A stretch of 64,000 nt of DNA from Gammaproteobacteria bacterium (GCA_016712635.1 JADJQS010000002.1:631323-695322), one strand, 5' to 3'. Numbered from the stretch's first letter, positions 42,243 through 50,688 are shown. Notes: generated by a model from the sequence alone, not told the origin. Translations and numbers: made by a program.

Positions 42243-43571
42243 CTATTTCACCAGGCGCATCTCCGGTCCGCCCGTCCTGACCACCACGCGGGCGGGCGGG
42301 AAGCGGCAGCTGAAGGTGCTGCCCTCGCCGGGCGTGCTCTGGACCTCCAGCGTCGCCTGGTGGTTGCGCAGCACGTGCTTGACGATGGACAGGCCGAGCC
42401 CGGTGCCGCCCACCGACCGCGAGCGCCCGGTATCGACGCGGTAGAAGCGCTCCGTCAGGCGCGGGATCAGGTGCGGCGGGATGCCGATTCCGTTGTCCGC
42501 CACGGAGAAGTACGCCCCCGCCGCATCGGCGCCCCAGCGTATGGCGATGCGACCGCCGCTGGGCGTGTACTGCACGGCGTTGCGCACCAGATTGGCGAAT
42601 GCGCTGTAGAGATACTGGTTGACACCGTGCAGCCACACCGATTCGTCGGCCTCCAGCACGATCTCGTGGCGGCGCTCCCCGCCGAGCATCTTCGCGTCGG
42701 CCAGCAGGCCCTGCAGCATTGCCGGCACGTTGACGTCCATCTCGTTCTCCTGGATCTCGTTCATCTCGAGGCGGGAGATCTGCAGCAGGTCGTTGACCAG
42801 GTTGCGCATGCGCTCGGTCTGCTGCTGCATCTGCCGCAGCGCCTGCTCCATCTGCTCGGGTTTGCGCTGCTTGCCCACCAGGCTCTCGAGGTAACCGCTG
42901 ATCACGGTCAGCGGGGTGCTGAGCTCGTGCGAGACGTTGGCGATGAAGTCGCGCCGCATCACCTCCAGGCGGTGCAGCTTGGTGATGTCGCGCGCGATCA
43001 GCAGGCGCTGGTTGTCGCCGTACGGCACGATGTAGATCTGCATGGTCGACACGCTGTCGACCGGCGAGCTCAGCACGAGCGGCTCGGCGTAGTCGCCGGA
43101 CTGCAGGTACTCGACGAAGGCGGGCTGGCGCACCAGATTGTCGACGCGCTGCCCGATGTCGTGCGTGAGGCTGAGCCCGAGCAGGCTGGAGGCGGCCTCG
43201 TTCATCCACTCGATGGCATTGTCGCGGCGCAGGACCAGGGCCGCGTCCGGAAAGGCCTCCGCCGATTCGCGGTAGCGCTCGACCAGGTTCTTGAGCTTGC
43301 GCTCCCGCTTGCGGCCGCGTTCGCGCAGCTTGTGGACCTGGTAGTAGAGCTCGCTCCAGATGTTTTCGGAGAAACCGGCCTCGGGCTCGTAGCCGTAGAT
43401 CAGCCAGCGGGCGAAACGGTGCAGCTTGAGCAGGTGCCAGCCCAGGAAGACCAGCACACCGGCGGCGAGCGAGGCGCCGTGCAGTCCGAAGATGCCCCCC
43501 GCCAGGAGGCTGGCCGCCAGGATAAGCGTGAGACGCCAGAGTTCCTTCAGCCAGTAGCCGATCAAGCTCAC
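42243..43571 (-). CDS. phoR: Phosphate regulon sensor kinase PhoR
   Basis: A 442-residue membrane kinase: two N-terminal helices (LWRLTLILAASLLAGGIFG, SLAAGVLVFLGWHLL), a short linker domain typical of PhoR, a PAS domain (about 105-195), HisKA with NVSHELSTPLTV (Ser replaces the usual Arg after Leu), and HATPase_c with NLVRNAVQY, DNGIGI and GGTGLGL. It phosphorylates PhoB when phosphate is low. The start is GTG at 43571; GTGA overlaps the phoB stop by 4 nt. Confidence 0.95.
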   Translation of the reverse strand: MSLIGYWLKELWRLTLILAASLLAGGIFGLHGASLAAGVLVFLGWHLLKLHRFARWLIYGYEPEAGFSENIWSELYYQVHKLRERGRKRERKLKNLVERYRESAEAFPDAALVLRRDNAIEWMNEAASSLLGLSLTHDIGQRVDNLVRQPAFVEYLQSGDYAEPLVLSSPVDSVSTMQIYIVPYGDNQRLLIARDITKLHRLEVMRRDFIANVSHELSTPLTVISGYLESLVGKQRKPEQMEQALRQMQQQTERMRNLVNDLLQISRLEMNEIQENEMDVNVPAMLQGLLADAKMLGGERRHEIVLEADESVWLHGVNQYLYSAFANLVRNAVQYTPSGGRIAIRWGADAAGAYFSVADNGIGIPPHLIPRLTERFYRVDTGRSRSVGGTGLGLSIVKHVLRNHQATLEVQSTPGEGSTFSCRFPPARVVVRTGGPEMRLVK

Positions 43572-44254
43572 ACCTGGGTGGAGAAGCGGTACCCTACCGT
43601 ACGCACCGTCTGCACATGGCGGTCATAGCCTGTGGACCCCAGCGCCTTGCGCAGGCGGCGGATATGCACGTCGACGGTGCGCTCCTCGACATAGACGTTC
43701 TGTCCCCACACATTATTCAGGAGCTGCTCGCGGGTGTATACCCGCTCCGGATGGGTCATGAAGAAATGCAGCAGCCTGAATTCCGTCGGCCCCATGTCGA
43801 GGACCTCGCCCAGCACGGTCACCTTGTGTCCGACCGGGTCCAGGCACAGGCCGCTGACCTGGATCAGCTCCTGCTGCCCGCCCGGGGTCACGCGCCGGAG
43901 GACGGCCTGGATGCGGGCCTTCAGTTCGCGGGTGGAGAACGGCTTGGTGATGTAGTCGTCCGCCTCCTGGAGGCCCTTCACCTTGTCGTCCTCCTCCGCG
44001 CGCGCCGTCAGCATGATGATCGGGATGTCGCGGTTGGCGGCGTCCTTCTTGAGCCGGCGCGCGAACTCCACCCCGCTCATGCCGGGCAGCATCCAGTCGA
44101 GCAGGATCAGGTCCGGGCGCTGTCCCTGCATGATGGTGAAGCCCTCGCCGGCGTCGGCGGCCTCGAGGATCTCGAAGTCCTCGTCCGCCAGGGCGAACTT
44201 CAGCATCTCGCGCACGGGCGCCTCGTCTTCGACCAGCAGCAGCTTGGGCATCAT
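43568..44254 (-). CDS. phoB: Phosphate regulon response regulator PhoB
   Basis: A 228-residue OmpR-type regulator: acidic pocket VEDEAP, phosphoacceptor Asp in LILLDWMLPGMSG, ITKPFSTREL, and a winged helix with MGPTEFRLLHFFMTHPERVYTREQLLNNVWG and VDVHIRRLRKAL. It binds Pho boxes such as those at 24408, 37846, 42014 and 44303. It lies 73 bp downstream of rluD, and its own Pho box in that gap predicts positive autoregulation. Confidence 0.97.
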   Translation of the reverse strand: MMPKLLLVEDEAPVREMLKFALADEDFEILEAADAGEGFTIMQGQRPDLILLDWMLPGMSGVEFARRLKKDAANRDIPIIMLTARAEEDDKVKGLQEADDYITKPFSTRELKARIQAVLRRVTPGGQQELIQVSGLCLDPVGHKVTVLGEVLDMGPTEFRLLHFFMTHPERVYTREQLLNNVWGQNVYVEERTVDVHIRRLRKALGSTGYDRHVQTVRTVGYRFSTQV

Positions 44255-44286
44255 TCCGGATTCACCCGATATTTTTCAAGCTATGT

Positions 44287-44320
44287 AGGCTAAGCCTTTC
44301 AGATTGCATAAATATGACAG
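44287..44320 (-). promoter_or_regulatory. Pho box upstream of phoB
   Basis: On the minus strand CTGTCAT-ATTT-ATGCAAT (44320-44303): first half-site perfect, second 5 of 7. Ten nt further lies TAGCCT (44292-44287) as a weak -10, with TACATA as an alternative slightly downstream. It would allow PhoB to activate its own operon. Confidence 0.6.
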
Positions 44321-44327
44321 TGTCACG

Positions 44328-45323
44328 CTATTGCAACATATCCGCACGCAGGGCCGCGAGCAAGCCCGTCATGTCGGCCGGCAGCGGCGCGGACCATGAC
44401 ATCTCCTCCCCGCTCGCGGGATGCCGGAGCGCCAGCCTGCGCGCGTGCAGGGCCTGGCGCCGGAAACCGCGCAGCGCCTCGGCGAGGGCCGCGCCGCCGC
44501 CGGGCGGGAGGCGCAGCCGCCCGCCATAGACGGGATCTCCGACCAGGGGATGGTGGATGTGCGCCAGATGGACGCGGATCTGGTGCGTGCGCCCGGATTC
44601 GAGCCTGACCTGCACATGGGTATGGGCGCGGAAGCGCTCCAGCACCCGGTAATGGCTCACTGCCGCCCGGCCCTGTTCGCGCACCGCCATGCGGGTGCGC
44701 TGGGTGGGGTGGCGGCCGATCGGCGCGTCGATGCGGCCGCCGGCGGTCATCACGCCGCAGACGATGGCCTCGTACTCGCGCTCCACCGCACGCGCCTGCA
44801 GGGCGGTGACCAGCCGTTTGTGCGCCTCCAGCGTGCGCGCCACCACCAGCAGTCCGCTGGTGTCCTTGTCGAGGCGGTGCACGATGCCCGCGCGCGGTAG
44901 CAGCGCGAGTTCCGGCGCGTAGTGCAGCAGGGCGTTGAGCAGGGTGCCGGCGCGGTTGCCGGCGGCGGGATGCACCACCAGCCCGGCCGGCTTGTTGATC
45001 ACCAGCAGGCCGGCGTCCTGGTACACGACGTCGAGGGCGCGCTCCTCCGCCTGCCACGCGGTATCCGGCTCCACGCGCGCGACCAGATCGATGCGCTCCC
45101 CGCCGCGCGCCTTGTCGCGCGGCCGCGGGTGCAGTCCGTCGATGCTGACCCGGCCCTCCTGCATCCATTGCTGCAGGCGCGCGCGCGAGTAGTCGGGGAA
45201 CAGCTCGGCCAGCACGCGGTCGAGGCGCATGCCCGCCAGCGCGTCCGGAACCTGCGCCGTCAGCCGCCGCTCGTAGACCCTCGGATCCGCCTCTCCCGGC
45301 GCTGACGGCATGCCCATCCCCAT
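44328..45323 (-). CDS. rluD: 23S rRNA pseudouridine synthase RluD
   Basis: A 331-residue RluA-family enzyme with an N-terminal S4 domain (MRLDRVLAELFPDYSRARLQQWMQEGRVSIDG) and a catalytic domain with HRLDKDTSGLLVVA (catalytic Asp present) and ESGRTHQIRVHLAHI HHPLVGDPVYGG. RluD makes pseudouridines in helix 69 of 23S rRNA. Divergence from a BamD-like gene and proximity to bamD is the usual gammaproteobacterial order. The ATG at 45323 is one of three nearby in-frame starts (45323, 45317, 45311). Confidence 0.93.
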   Translation of the reverse strand: MGMGMPSAPGEADPRVYERRLTAQVPDALAGMRLDRVLAELFPDYSRARLQQWMQEGRVSIDGLHPRPRDKARGGERIDLVARVEPDTAWQAEERALDVVYQDAGLLVINKPAGLVVHPAAGNRAGTLLNALLHYAPELALLPRAGIVHRLDKDTSGLLVVARTLEAHKRLVTALQARAVEREYEAIVCGVMTAGGRIDAPIGRHPTQRTRMAVREQGRAAVSHYRVLERFRAHTHVQVRLESGRTHQIRVHLAHIHHPLVGDPVYGGRLRLPPGGGAALAEALRGFRRQALHARRLALRHPASGEEMSWSAPLPADMTGLLAALRADMLQ

Positions 45324-45353
45324 ATGCTCTTTTCTTTCAGCAGGATATCGGAC

Positions 45354-45359
45354 CATAAT
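45354..45359 (+). promoter_or_regulatory. Putative -10 (CATAAT) of the BamD-like SPOR gene
   Basis: CATAATGGCG at 45354-45363 closely resembles TATAATGGCG at 46695-46704 before bamD. No good -35 is seen, so it is a tentative promoter lying between the divergent rluD and BamD-like genes. Confidence 0.3.
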
Positions 45360-45392
45360 GGCGCCGATGATTGGCACCCATTCTACTTGATC

Positions 45393-46673
45393 ATGCCGGG
45401 CGACGCTTATCCGGAGCAGCAGCGGCCCGCCCGGCGGCTGCCGTTCCCCGCACCGGCCTTCGCATTGATCGCGGCCTTCGCGCTGGCCGCGGCCGCGTGC
45501 AGCGGCGGCGCGGCGAACACCCGCCCCGCCGGACAACCGGCCGCCGCCGCGCTCTACGAGGCCGGCCACGCGGCCATGCAGCAGGAGGATTTTGCAACCG
45601 CGGCGCAGCAGTTCCGCACCCTGGAGTCGCTCTATCCCGCAAGCCCCGAGACGCTGCAGGGACAGGCGGAGCTGATCTACGCCTATTACAGGCAGGACGA
45701 CATCGCCGCCGTGCTGGTGACCTCCGAGCGGCTCATCCGCGATCAACCCGGTCACCCCAACCTCGATTACGTGTACTACCTGCGCGGCCTCGCCATGTTC
45801 AACCAGGCGCGGGCGGCGCTGGCGCAGGACAGCGTGGAGATCCGGCCGCGGCCGCCCGCCGCCGACCTCGCGCTGGAATATTTCAGCGCACTGGTCGCGC
45901 GCTATCCCCAGAGCAAGTACGCCGAGGACGCGCGCGCGCGCATCCCCCTGCTGCAGAACGGACTGGCGAACTTCGAACTCGACACCGCGAAGATCTATCT
46001 CAACCGGGGCGACTACGTGAACGCCGGGCTGCACGCCCGCGCGGCGCTGGAGAATTACCCCGAGTCCAGCGTCAAGACCGAGGCCGCGATGGTGGCCAAC
46101 ATGGCCTACCGCATGCTCGATCTCCACCAGGGTCCGCCGGGCGGGGTCGCCGTCGCGCCGACGGAGGACAAGCAGCCCGACGCCGGAAGCACGGATGCCG
46201 GTCCTGCGGTGCCGGCCGCGGCGTCGCCGGACAGCGCGGGACCGGTCGCTGACCAGCAGGTGACGATGGATGCCCCGGATCCGGCCGCGGCGTCAGCAAT
46301 GCCGGCGGAATCCGTCGATGAAGCCGCGGGGGTCCAGGGAGAAGGCTCCACGGTCCCGGCGCAGGCCGGGCTGCACGGCGCCGACTGGATCGCGCGACAG
46401 GATCCGGGCGCCTACACGCTCCAGCTGTTCAGCGTCGCCGACGCGGAGGCCCTGCAGCGCTTCGTCCGCCGTCACGCGCTGCCCGACCTGGCCTGGTTCG
46501 AGACCCGGCGGCAGGGGTTTCCCTGGTTTTCGCTGATCCACGGCGTCTATCCGGATGCAGCGGGCGCGCGCGCCGCCGCCGCAGAGCTGCCCGCCGGCCT
46601 CAATCTGCCGCAGCCCTGGATCCGCCGCATGGGCGAGATCCAGGCGTTCCTTCCGGCGGCATCTCCGCAGTGA
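45393..46673 (+). CDS. BamD-like TPR protein with C-terminal SPOR domain
   Basis: A 426-residue exported protein: N-terminal hydrophobic stretch ending AAFALAAAACSG (a poor lipobox), a BamD-like tetratricopeptide region (EAGHAAMQQEDFATAAQQFRTLESLYPAS, YAYYRQDDIAAVLVTSERLIRDQPGHPNLDYVYYLRGLAMF), an Ala/Pro/Asp-rich linker (about 245-335), and a SPOR-like domain (GAYTLQLFSVADAEALQRFVRRHAL ... FSLIHGVYPDAAGARAAAAEL) that would bind denuded peptidoglycan. It is directly followed by bamD, so it looks like a duplicated and refitted BamD, perhaps tying BAM to the septum. I chose the ATG at 45393; the open frame begins at 45324 inside the rluD promoter zone. Confidence 0.75.
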   Translation: MPGDAYPEQQRPARRLPFPAPAFALIAAFALAAAACSGGAANTRPAGQPAAAALYEAGHAAMQQEDFATAAQQFRTLESLYPASPETLQGQAELIYAYYRQDDIAAVLVTSERLIRDQPGHPNLDYVYYLRGLAMFNQARAALAQDSVEIRPRPPAADLALEYFSALVARYPQSKYAEDARARIPLLQNGLANFELDTAKIYLNRGDYVNAGLHARAALENYPESSVKTEAAMVANMAYRMLDLHQGPPGGVAVAPTEDKQPDAGSTDAGPAVPAAASPDSAGPVADQQVTMDAPDPAAASAMPAESVDEAAGVQGEGSTVPAQAGLHGADWIARQDPGAYTLQLFSVADAEALQRFVRRHALPDLAWFETRRQGFPWFSLIHGVYPDAAGARAAAAELPAGLNLPQPWIRRMGEIQAFLPAASPQ

Positions 46674-46694
46674 CCCCGGGCGCGCGATGCGGGC

Positions 46695-46700
46695 TATAAT
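46695..46700 (+). promoter_or_regulatory. -10 hexamer TATAAT of bamD
   Basis: A consensus TATAAT at 46695-46700, with GTGACC (46670-46675) as a distant -35 at 19-bp spacing. Transcription would start near 46707, 22 nt before the ATG at 46729. Confidence 0.45.
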
Positions 46701-46728
46701 GGCGTCCTTCATGGTGCGAGGCCTTCCC

Positions 46729-47478
46729 ATGCGCATGCGCGAATTTCTGATCCCCGGACTGCTCGCCGTGCTGCTCGCCGGCTGCGCCACCTCGGGCGAC
46801 AACGGGCCGGAGACCGACGCCGCGCGGCTCTACCAGCTCGGCAAGGAGGCGCTGCGCGAGGGCTACTACGAGACCGCGATCAAGCATTTCGAGGATCTGG
46901 CGGCGCGTTACCCCTTCGGCGACGCCGCCGCGCAGGCGCAGCTCGACCTCGCCTACGCCTATTACAAGTACGACCAGCCCGAGCAGGCGATCAGCACCGC
47001 CGACAGCTTCATCAAGACCTACCCGCGCCACCCCGACGTCGATTACGCCTACTACCTGCGCGGTCTCGCCAACTTCGGCCAGACCAGCGCCATCCTCGAC
47101 AGCATCGCCCGCATCGATCCGTCGCGGCGCGACCCGCGCGCCGCGCTCGAGTCCTTCCAGCACTTCGCCGAACTGGTCAAGCGCTATCCCGACAGCCGCT
47201 ACGCGCCGGACGCGGTGCAGCGCATGGTGCACCTGAAAAACTATCTCGCCAAGCACGAGATGTTCGTCGCCGACTATTACATGCAGCGCGGCGCCTGGGT
47301 CGCGGCAGCCAACCGCGCCAGGTACGTCATCGAGACCTATCCGCAGACCGGCTCGGTGCCGCACGCCCTCGCCGTGATGGCCGAGGCCTACGACCGCCTC
47401 GGCCTGGACGACCTCGCGGCCGGGGCGCGCCGCGTGCTGGAACTCAATCCGCCCGCCGAAGCGGGCCAGGACGGCTGA
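46729..47478 (+). CDS. bamD: Outer membrane assembly lipoprotein BamD
   Basis: A 249-residue lipoprotein: signal ending LLAVLLAGC (lipobox with Cys), then five TPR-like repeats (ARLYQLGKEALREGYYETAIKHFEDLAARYPFG, AYYKYDQPEQAISTADSFIKTYPRHPDVDYAYYLRGL). BamD is the essential partner of BamA in inserting outer-membrane barrels. The ATG at 46729 has GAGG at 46718-46721; upstream ATG at 46711 is also in frame. It follows the BamD-like SPOR gene by 55 bp. Confidence 0.95.
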   Translation: MRMREFLIPGLLAVLLAGCATSGDNGPETDAARLYQLGKEALREGYYETAIKHFEDLAARYPFGDAAAQAQLDLAYAYYKYDQPEQAISTADSFIKTYPRHPDVDYAYYLRGLANFGQTSAILDSIARIDPSRRDPRAALESFQHFAELVKRYPDSRYAPDAVQRMVHLKNYLAKHEMFVADYYMQRGAWVAAANRARYVIETYPQTGSVPHALAVMAEAYDRLGLDDLAAGARRVLELNPPAEAGQDG

Positions 47479-47519
47479 CGGCGCCGCGCGGCACGCGAAC
47501 GAACGCGGGGAGACACGCC

Positions 47520-48077
47520 ATGTGGGATTTCTTTGAGACGGTGCGCCACCGCCACTCGGTGCGCAAATACCGCGCCGGCGGGGCGATCGAGCGGGAAAAG
47601 CTGCACGCCGTGCTGGAAGCGGCCTGCGCGGCACCGTCCGCCGGCGACCTGCAGTCCTACCGCATCTACGTGGTGGAGAACGCGGAGCTGCGCCGGCGCC
47701 CGGCGGGGGGGGGGCGGCGGGGGGGGGGGGGGGCGGCCGGGCGGCGCCGGGGGCCGGCCCGGGGGCCGACGGCGCCGGCCTGCCTGGTGTTCTGCGCCGA
47801 TACCGGGCGCGCGGCGGAACAGTACGGGGAGCGCGGACGCGCGCTGTTCGCCCTGCAGGACGCGACCATCGCAGCGGCCTATGCCCAGCTTGCGGTCGTG
47901 GCGGCGGGACTCGGCTCGACCTGGGTCGGCGCCTTCGACGCGGCGGAGGTGGCGCGCGTGCTGGGGCTGGAAACGGGGCTGCAGCCGATTGCGCTGCTCA
48001 GCGTGGGGTATCCCGCCGAGCTGCCGCCGCCCACGCCGCGCCGGCCGCTCGACGAGGTCGTCCGCCACCTCCCCTGA
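47520..48077 (+). CDS. Nitroreductase family protein (sequence suspect in the middle)
   Basis: A 185-residue FMN-dependent nitroreductase-like protein: WDFFETVRHRHSVRKYRAGG, AACAAPSAGDLQSYRIYVVE, then PACLVFCADTGRAAEQYGERG, FALQDATIAAAYAQLAVVAAGLGSTWVGAFD. The core binds FMN and reduces nitro- or quinone-type compounds with NAD(P)H. Codons for about residues 62-84 (47704-47770) are almost pure G, giving RPAGGGRRGGGG..., unlike any nitroreductase; this looks like a base-calling artefact, so the frame through it is unsure. Confidence 0.8.
   Translation: MWDFFETVRHRHSVRKYRAGGAIEREKLHAVLEAACAAPSAGDLQSYRIYVVENAELRRRPAGGGRRGGGGAAGRRRGPARGPTAPACLVFCADTGRAAEQYGERGRALFALQDATIAAAYAQLAVVAAGLGSTWVGAFDAAEVARVLGLETGLQPIALLSVGYPAELPPPTPRRPLDEVVRHLP
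47704..47770. other. Poly-G low-complexity patch, probable sequencing artefact
   Basis: This stretch is nearly all G with scattered C, containing a run of 14 or more G. It interrupts conserved nitroreductase coding sequence. Two-colour sequencing machines call G when signal is lost, so artefact is the simplest reading. Confidence 0.75.
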
Positions 48078-48083
48078 CGGGGT

Positions 48084-48422
48084 TCAGATGGCGTCCGAAC
48101 CGGTCTCGCCGGTGCGGATGCGCAACACCTTCAGCACCTCGGTCACGAAAATCTTGCCGTCACCGATGTTGCCGGTGCGCGCCGCCTTGGTGATGGCGTC
48201 GATGCAGGTCTCGACCTGGTCGTCGTCCACCACCACCTCCACCTTGATCTTGGGCAGGAAATCCACCACGTACTCGGCGCCGCGATACAGCTCGGTGTGA
48301 CCCTTCTGGCGGCCGAAACCCTTGACCTCGGTCACCGTCATGCCGGCGATGCCGATTTCCGACAGCGCCTCGCGCACATCGTCCAGCTTGAACGGCTTGA
48401 TCACCGCCTCTACCTTCTTCAT
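48084..48422 (-). CDS. glnB: Nitrogen regulatory protein P-II
   Basis: A 112-residue P-II signal protein: MKKVEAVIKPFKLDDVREAL, T-loop KGHTELYRGAEYVVDF with the uridylylated Tyr51, and ATP-binding C-terminal loop RTGNIGDGKIFV. It senses ATP/ADP and 2-oxoglutarate and controls glutamine synthetase and AmtB. Lack of an adjacent amtB and the position 15 bp after nadE favour GlnB over GlnK. It ends an apparent MFS-ssb-nadE-glnB operon. Confidence 0.93.
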   Translation of the reverse strand: MKKVEAVIKPFKLDDVREALSEIGIAGMTVTEVKGFGRQKGHTELYRGAEYVVDFLPKIKVEVVVDDDQVETCIDAITKAARTGNIGDGKIFVTEVLKVLRIRTGETGSDAI

Positions 48423-48437
48423 GGACTGCTCCTCCTT

Positions 48438-50108
48438 CTATCCCTGGTTCGATGACTGCTTGTCCCGCGGCGCCCCGTTGGCATCCTCGAACCCCGAGGT
48501 GATCGGGTAGCGCCGGTCGCGCCCGAAGGCGCGGCGCGAGATGCGTACGCCGGGCGGCGCCTGCCGGCGTTTGTACTCGTTGCGGTTGACCATCGCAACG
48601 CAGCGCCTGACGGTGCCGGCATCGTAGCCCTCGGCGACGATCTGCTCCACGCCCATGTCCTTCTCGACATAGCGCTCGAGGATCGCATCGAGCACCGGAT
48701 AGGGCGGCAGGCTGTCCTCGTCCTTCTGGTTCGGCGCGAGCTCCGCCGTCGGCGGCCGCTCGAACACCCGCTCCGGGATCACCGCGCCCAGCGCGTTGCG
48801 GTAGCGCGCCAGCCGGTAGACCAGCGTCTTCGGCACGTCCTTGATCGGTGCGAAGCCGCCCGCCATGTCACCGTAGAGCGTCGCGTAGCCGACCGCGAGT
48901 TCGCTCTTGTTGCCGGTGGTGAGCACGATTTTACCCTTCTTGTTGGAAATCGCCATCAGGATGACGCCGCGGCAGCGCGCCTGGATGTTCTCCTCGGTGG
49001 TGTCGGCGCGCGTTCCGGCGAACTCCTCGCGCAGCATGGCGAGGAAGGCCTCGAAGGCGGGCTCGATCGGTATCACACGGTAGTCGACGCCGAGCGCGGC
49101 GGCCTCGGCCTGCGCGTCCTCCCGGCTCATGTCCGCGGTATAGCGCGACGGCATCATCACCGCCTCCACGCGCGCGGCACCGAGGGCGTCGACGGCGATG
49201 GCGAGCGTCAGGGCCGAATCAATCCCGCCCGACAGCCCGATCACCGCCCCGGAGAAGCGGTTCTTGTCGACATAGTCGCGCACGCCGAGCACGAGGGCGC
49301 GGTACAGCGCGGCCTCGTCGGCGAGCGGGGCGGCGACGGCGCCGGGCAGCGGGGCGACGCGTCCCGCAGCGTCGAGACTGAACTCCGCCGGGACAAGCCC
49401 CTGCTCCCAGGCCTGCATGCGCTGCGTCACCGCGCCCGCGGCGTCCATCACGAAGGATTCGCCGTCGAACACCAGCTCGTCCTGGCCGCCGACCAGGTTG
49501 AGGTAGAGCATCGGAACGCGCGTGGCGAGCACGCGCGCACGCAGCGCGGTCTCGCGCTCGGCGCGCTTGCCGAGATGGAACGGCGAGGCGTTGATGTTGA
49601 TGATCAGCCGCGCGCCGGCGCCGACGCACTGCTCGACCGGCCCGGGCTGCCAGATGTCCTCGCACACTGTCAGGCCGACCGGTATGCCCCTGATCGGCAC
49701 CACGCAGGGATCCGCGCCCGCGACGAAATAGCGCTTCTCGTCGAACACGCTGTAGTTCGGCAGCAGCTGCTTGTGGTAGGACGCGACGACCGCCCCGTCG
49801 CGCAGCAGCGAGGCTGCGTTGTAGAGGCGCTCCTGGTACAGGCGCGGATAGCCGACGATCACGTCGATGCCGCGCGTCTCCCGCGCGATGCGCTCCAGCC
49901 CGGCGCGCACCCGCTCGATCAGGGCCGGGCGCAGCAGCAGGTCCTCGGGGGGATAGCCGGTCAGCGCGAGTTCGGGGAACACCACGCAATCGGCCGCGAG
50001 CTCGGCCCGCGCCCGGGCCGCGGCCGCGATCATGCGCCCGGCGTTGCCCGCCACGTCGCCTACCAGAAAGTCGAGCTGCGCCATTGCGATGCGCAAGGAT
50101 TCACTCAC
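48438..50108 (-). CDS. nadE: Glutamine-dependent NAD+ synthetase
   Basis: A 556-residue two-domain enzyme. The N-terminal nitrilase-like glutaminase has the catalytic triad Glu in FPELALTGYPPEDLL, Lys in YHKQLLPNYSVFDE and Cys in TVCEDIWQPG. The C-terminal synthetase has the PP-loop SGGIDSALT and TTGNKSELAVGYATLYGDMAGGF. It makes NAD+ from deamido-NAD+ with glutamine. I prefer GTG at 50108 (SESLRIAMAQLDFLVGD), which matches family start; ATG at 50084 is an alternative. An apparent longer frame into ssb arises only from the ssb frameshift. Confidence 0.95.
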   Translation of the reverse strand: MSESLRIAMAQLDFLVGDVAGNAGRMIAAAARARAELAADCVVFPELALTGYPPEDLLLRPALIERVRAGLERIARETRGIDVIVGYPRLYQERLYNAASLLRDGAVVASYHKQLLPNYSVFDEKRYFVAGADPCVVPIRGIPVGLTVCEDIWQPGPVEQCVGAGARLIININASPFHLGKRAERETALRARVLATRVPMLYLNLVGGQDELVFDGESFVMDAAGAVTQRMQAWEQGLVPAEFSLDAAGRVAPLPGAVAAPLADEAALYRALVLGVRDYVDKNRFSGAVIGLSGGIDSALTLAIAVDALGAARVEAVMMPSRYTADMSREDAQAEAAALGVDYRVIPIEPAFEAFLAMLREEFAGTRADTTEENIQARCRGVILMAISNKKGKIVLTTGNKSELAVGYATLYGDMAGGFAPIKDVPKTLVYRLARYRNALGAVIPERVFERPPTAELAPNQKDEDSLPPYPVLDAILERYVEKDMGVEQIVAEGYDAGTVRRCVAMVNRNEYKRRQAPPGVRISRRAFGRDRRYPITSGFEDANGAPRDKQSSNQG

Positions 50109-50196
50109 GGCGGACTGCCTCTGCGGAAGAGAAGCGGGTGCGCCGCGCCGGGCGTTCGGACCGGACGCGGCGCGGGGTAAACGGCAAGCGCGCCGC

Positions 50197-50660
50197 TCAG
50201 AAGGGGATGTCGTCGTCGAAGTCGTCGGCTCCCGCCGCGACCTGCTCGCGCGCGGCCGGCGCGGTCTGGGACTGGCCGGAACGTTCGCCGTAACTCTCGC
50301 TGCTGCTGCCGCCCGCGCCGCCGCGGCCGTCGAGCATCTGCATCTCGCTGGCGATGATCTCGGTGGTGTAGCGGTCGGTGCCGCTGTTCTTGTCCTGCCA
50401 TTTGCGCGTGCGCAGGCTGCCCTCGACGTACACCTTGGGCCCTTCTTGAGGTATTCGCCCGCGATCTCGGCCAGGCGGTTATAGAACACCACGTTGTGCC
50501 ATTCCGTGCGTTCCTGTTTCTCGCCCGACTGCTTGTCCTTCCACGACTCCGAGGTGGCCAGCGTGACGTTCGCCACCGCACCGCCGCTCGGCATGTAACG
50601 CACCTCCGGGTCCTTGCCCAGATTGCCAATCAGAATGACCTTGTTCACGCCTCTTGCCAT
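50197..50660 (-). CDS. ssb: Single-stranded DNA-binding protein (apparent frameshift)
   Basis: The N-terminal half (MARGVNKVILIGNLGKDPEVRYMPSG ... EYLKKG) and the C-terminal half (VYVEGSLRTRKWQDKNSG ... ending DFDDDIPF) are in different frames that join at about 50437-50442. Restoring one C in the CCC run on the coding strand gives KKGPKVYVEGSL, the normal SSB sequence, and a protein of about 154 residues with an OB fold and acidic tail. SSB is essential, so a sequencing error in a homopolymer is more likely than a true mutation. It lies 28 bp after the MFS gene and before nadE. Confidence 0.88.
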
Positions 50661-50688
50661 GCTCGTCTCCCGGATGCTTGCACAGATA

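Noticed and set aside
48438..50660. A fused SSB-NadE protein
   Set aside because: The join arises from a one-base frameshift in ssb; the C-terminal acidic tail of SSB is intact in another frame and nadE has its own start at 50108.
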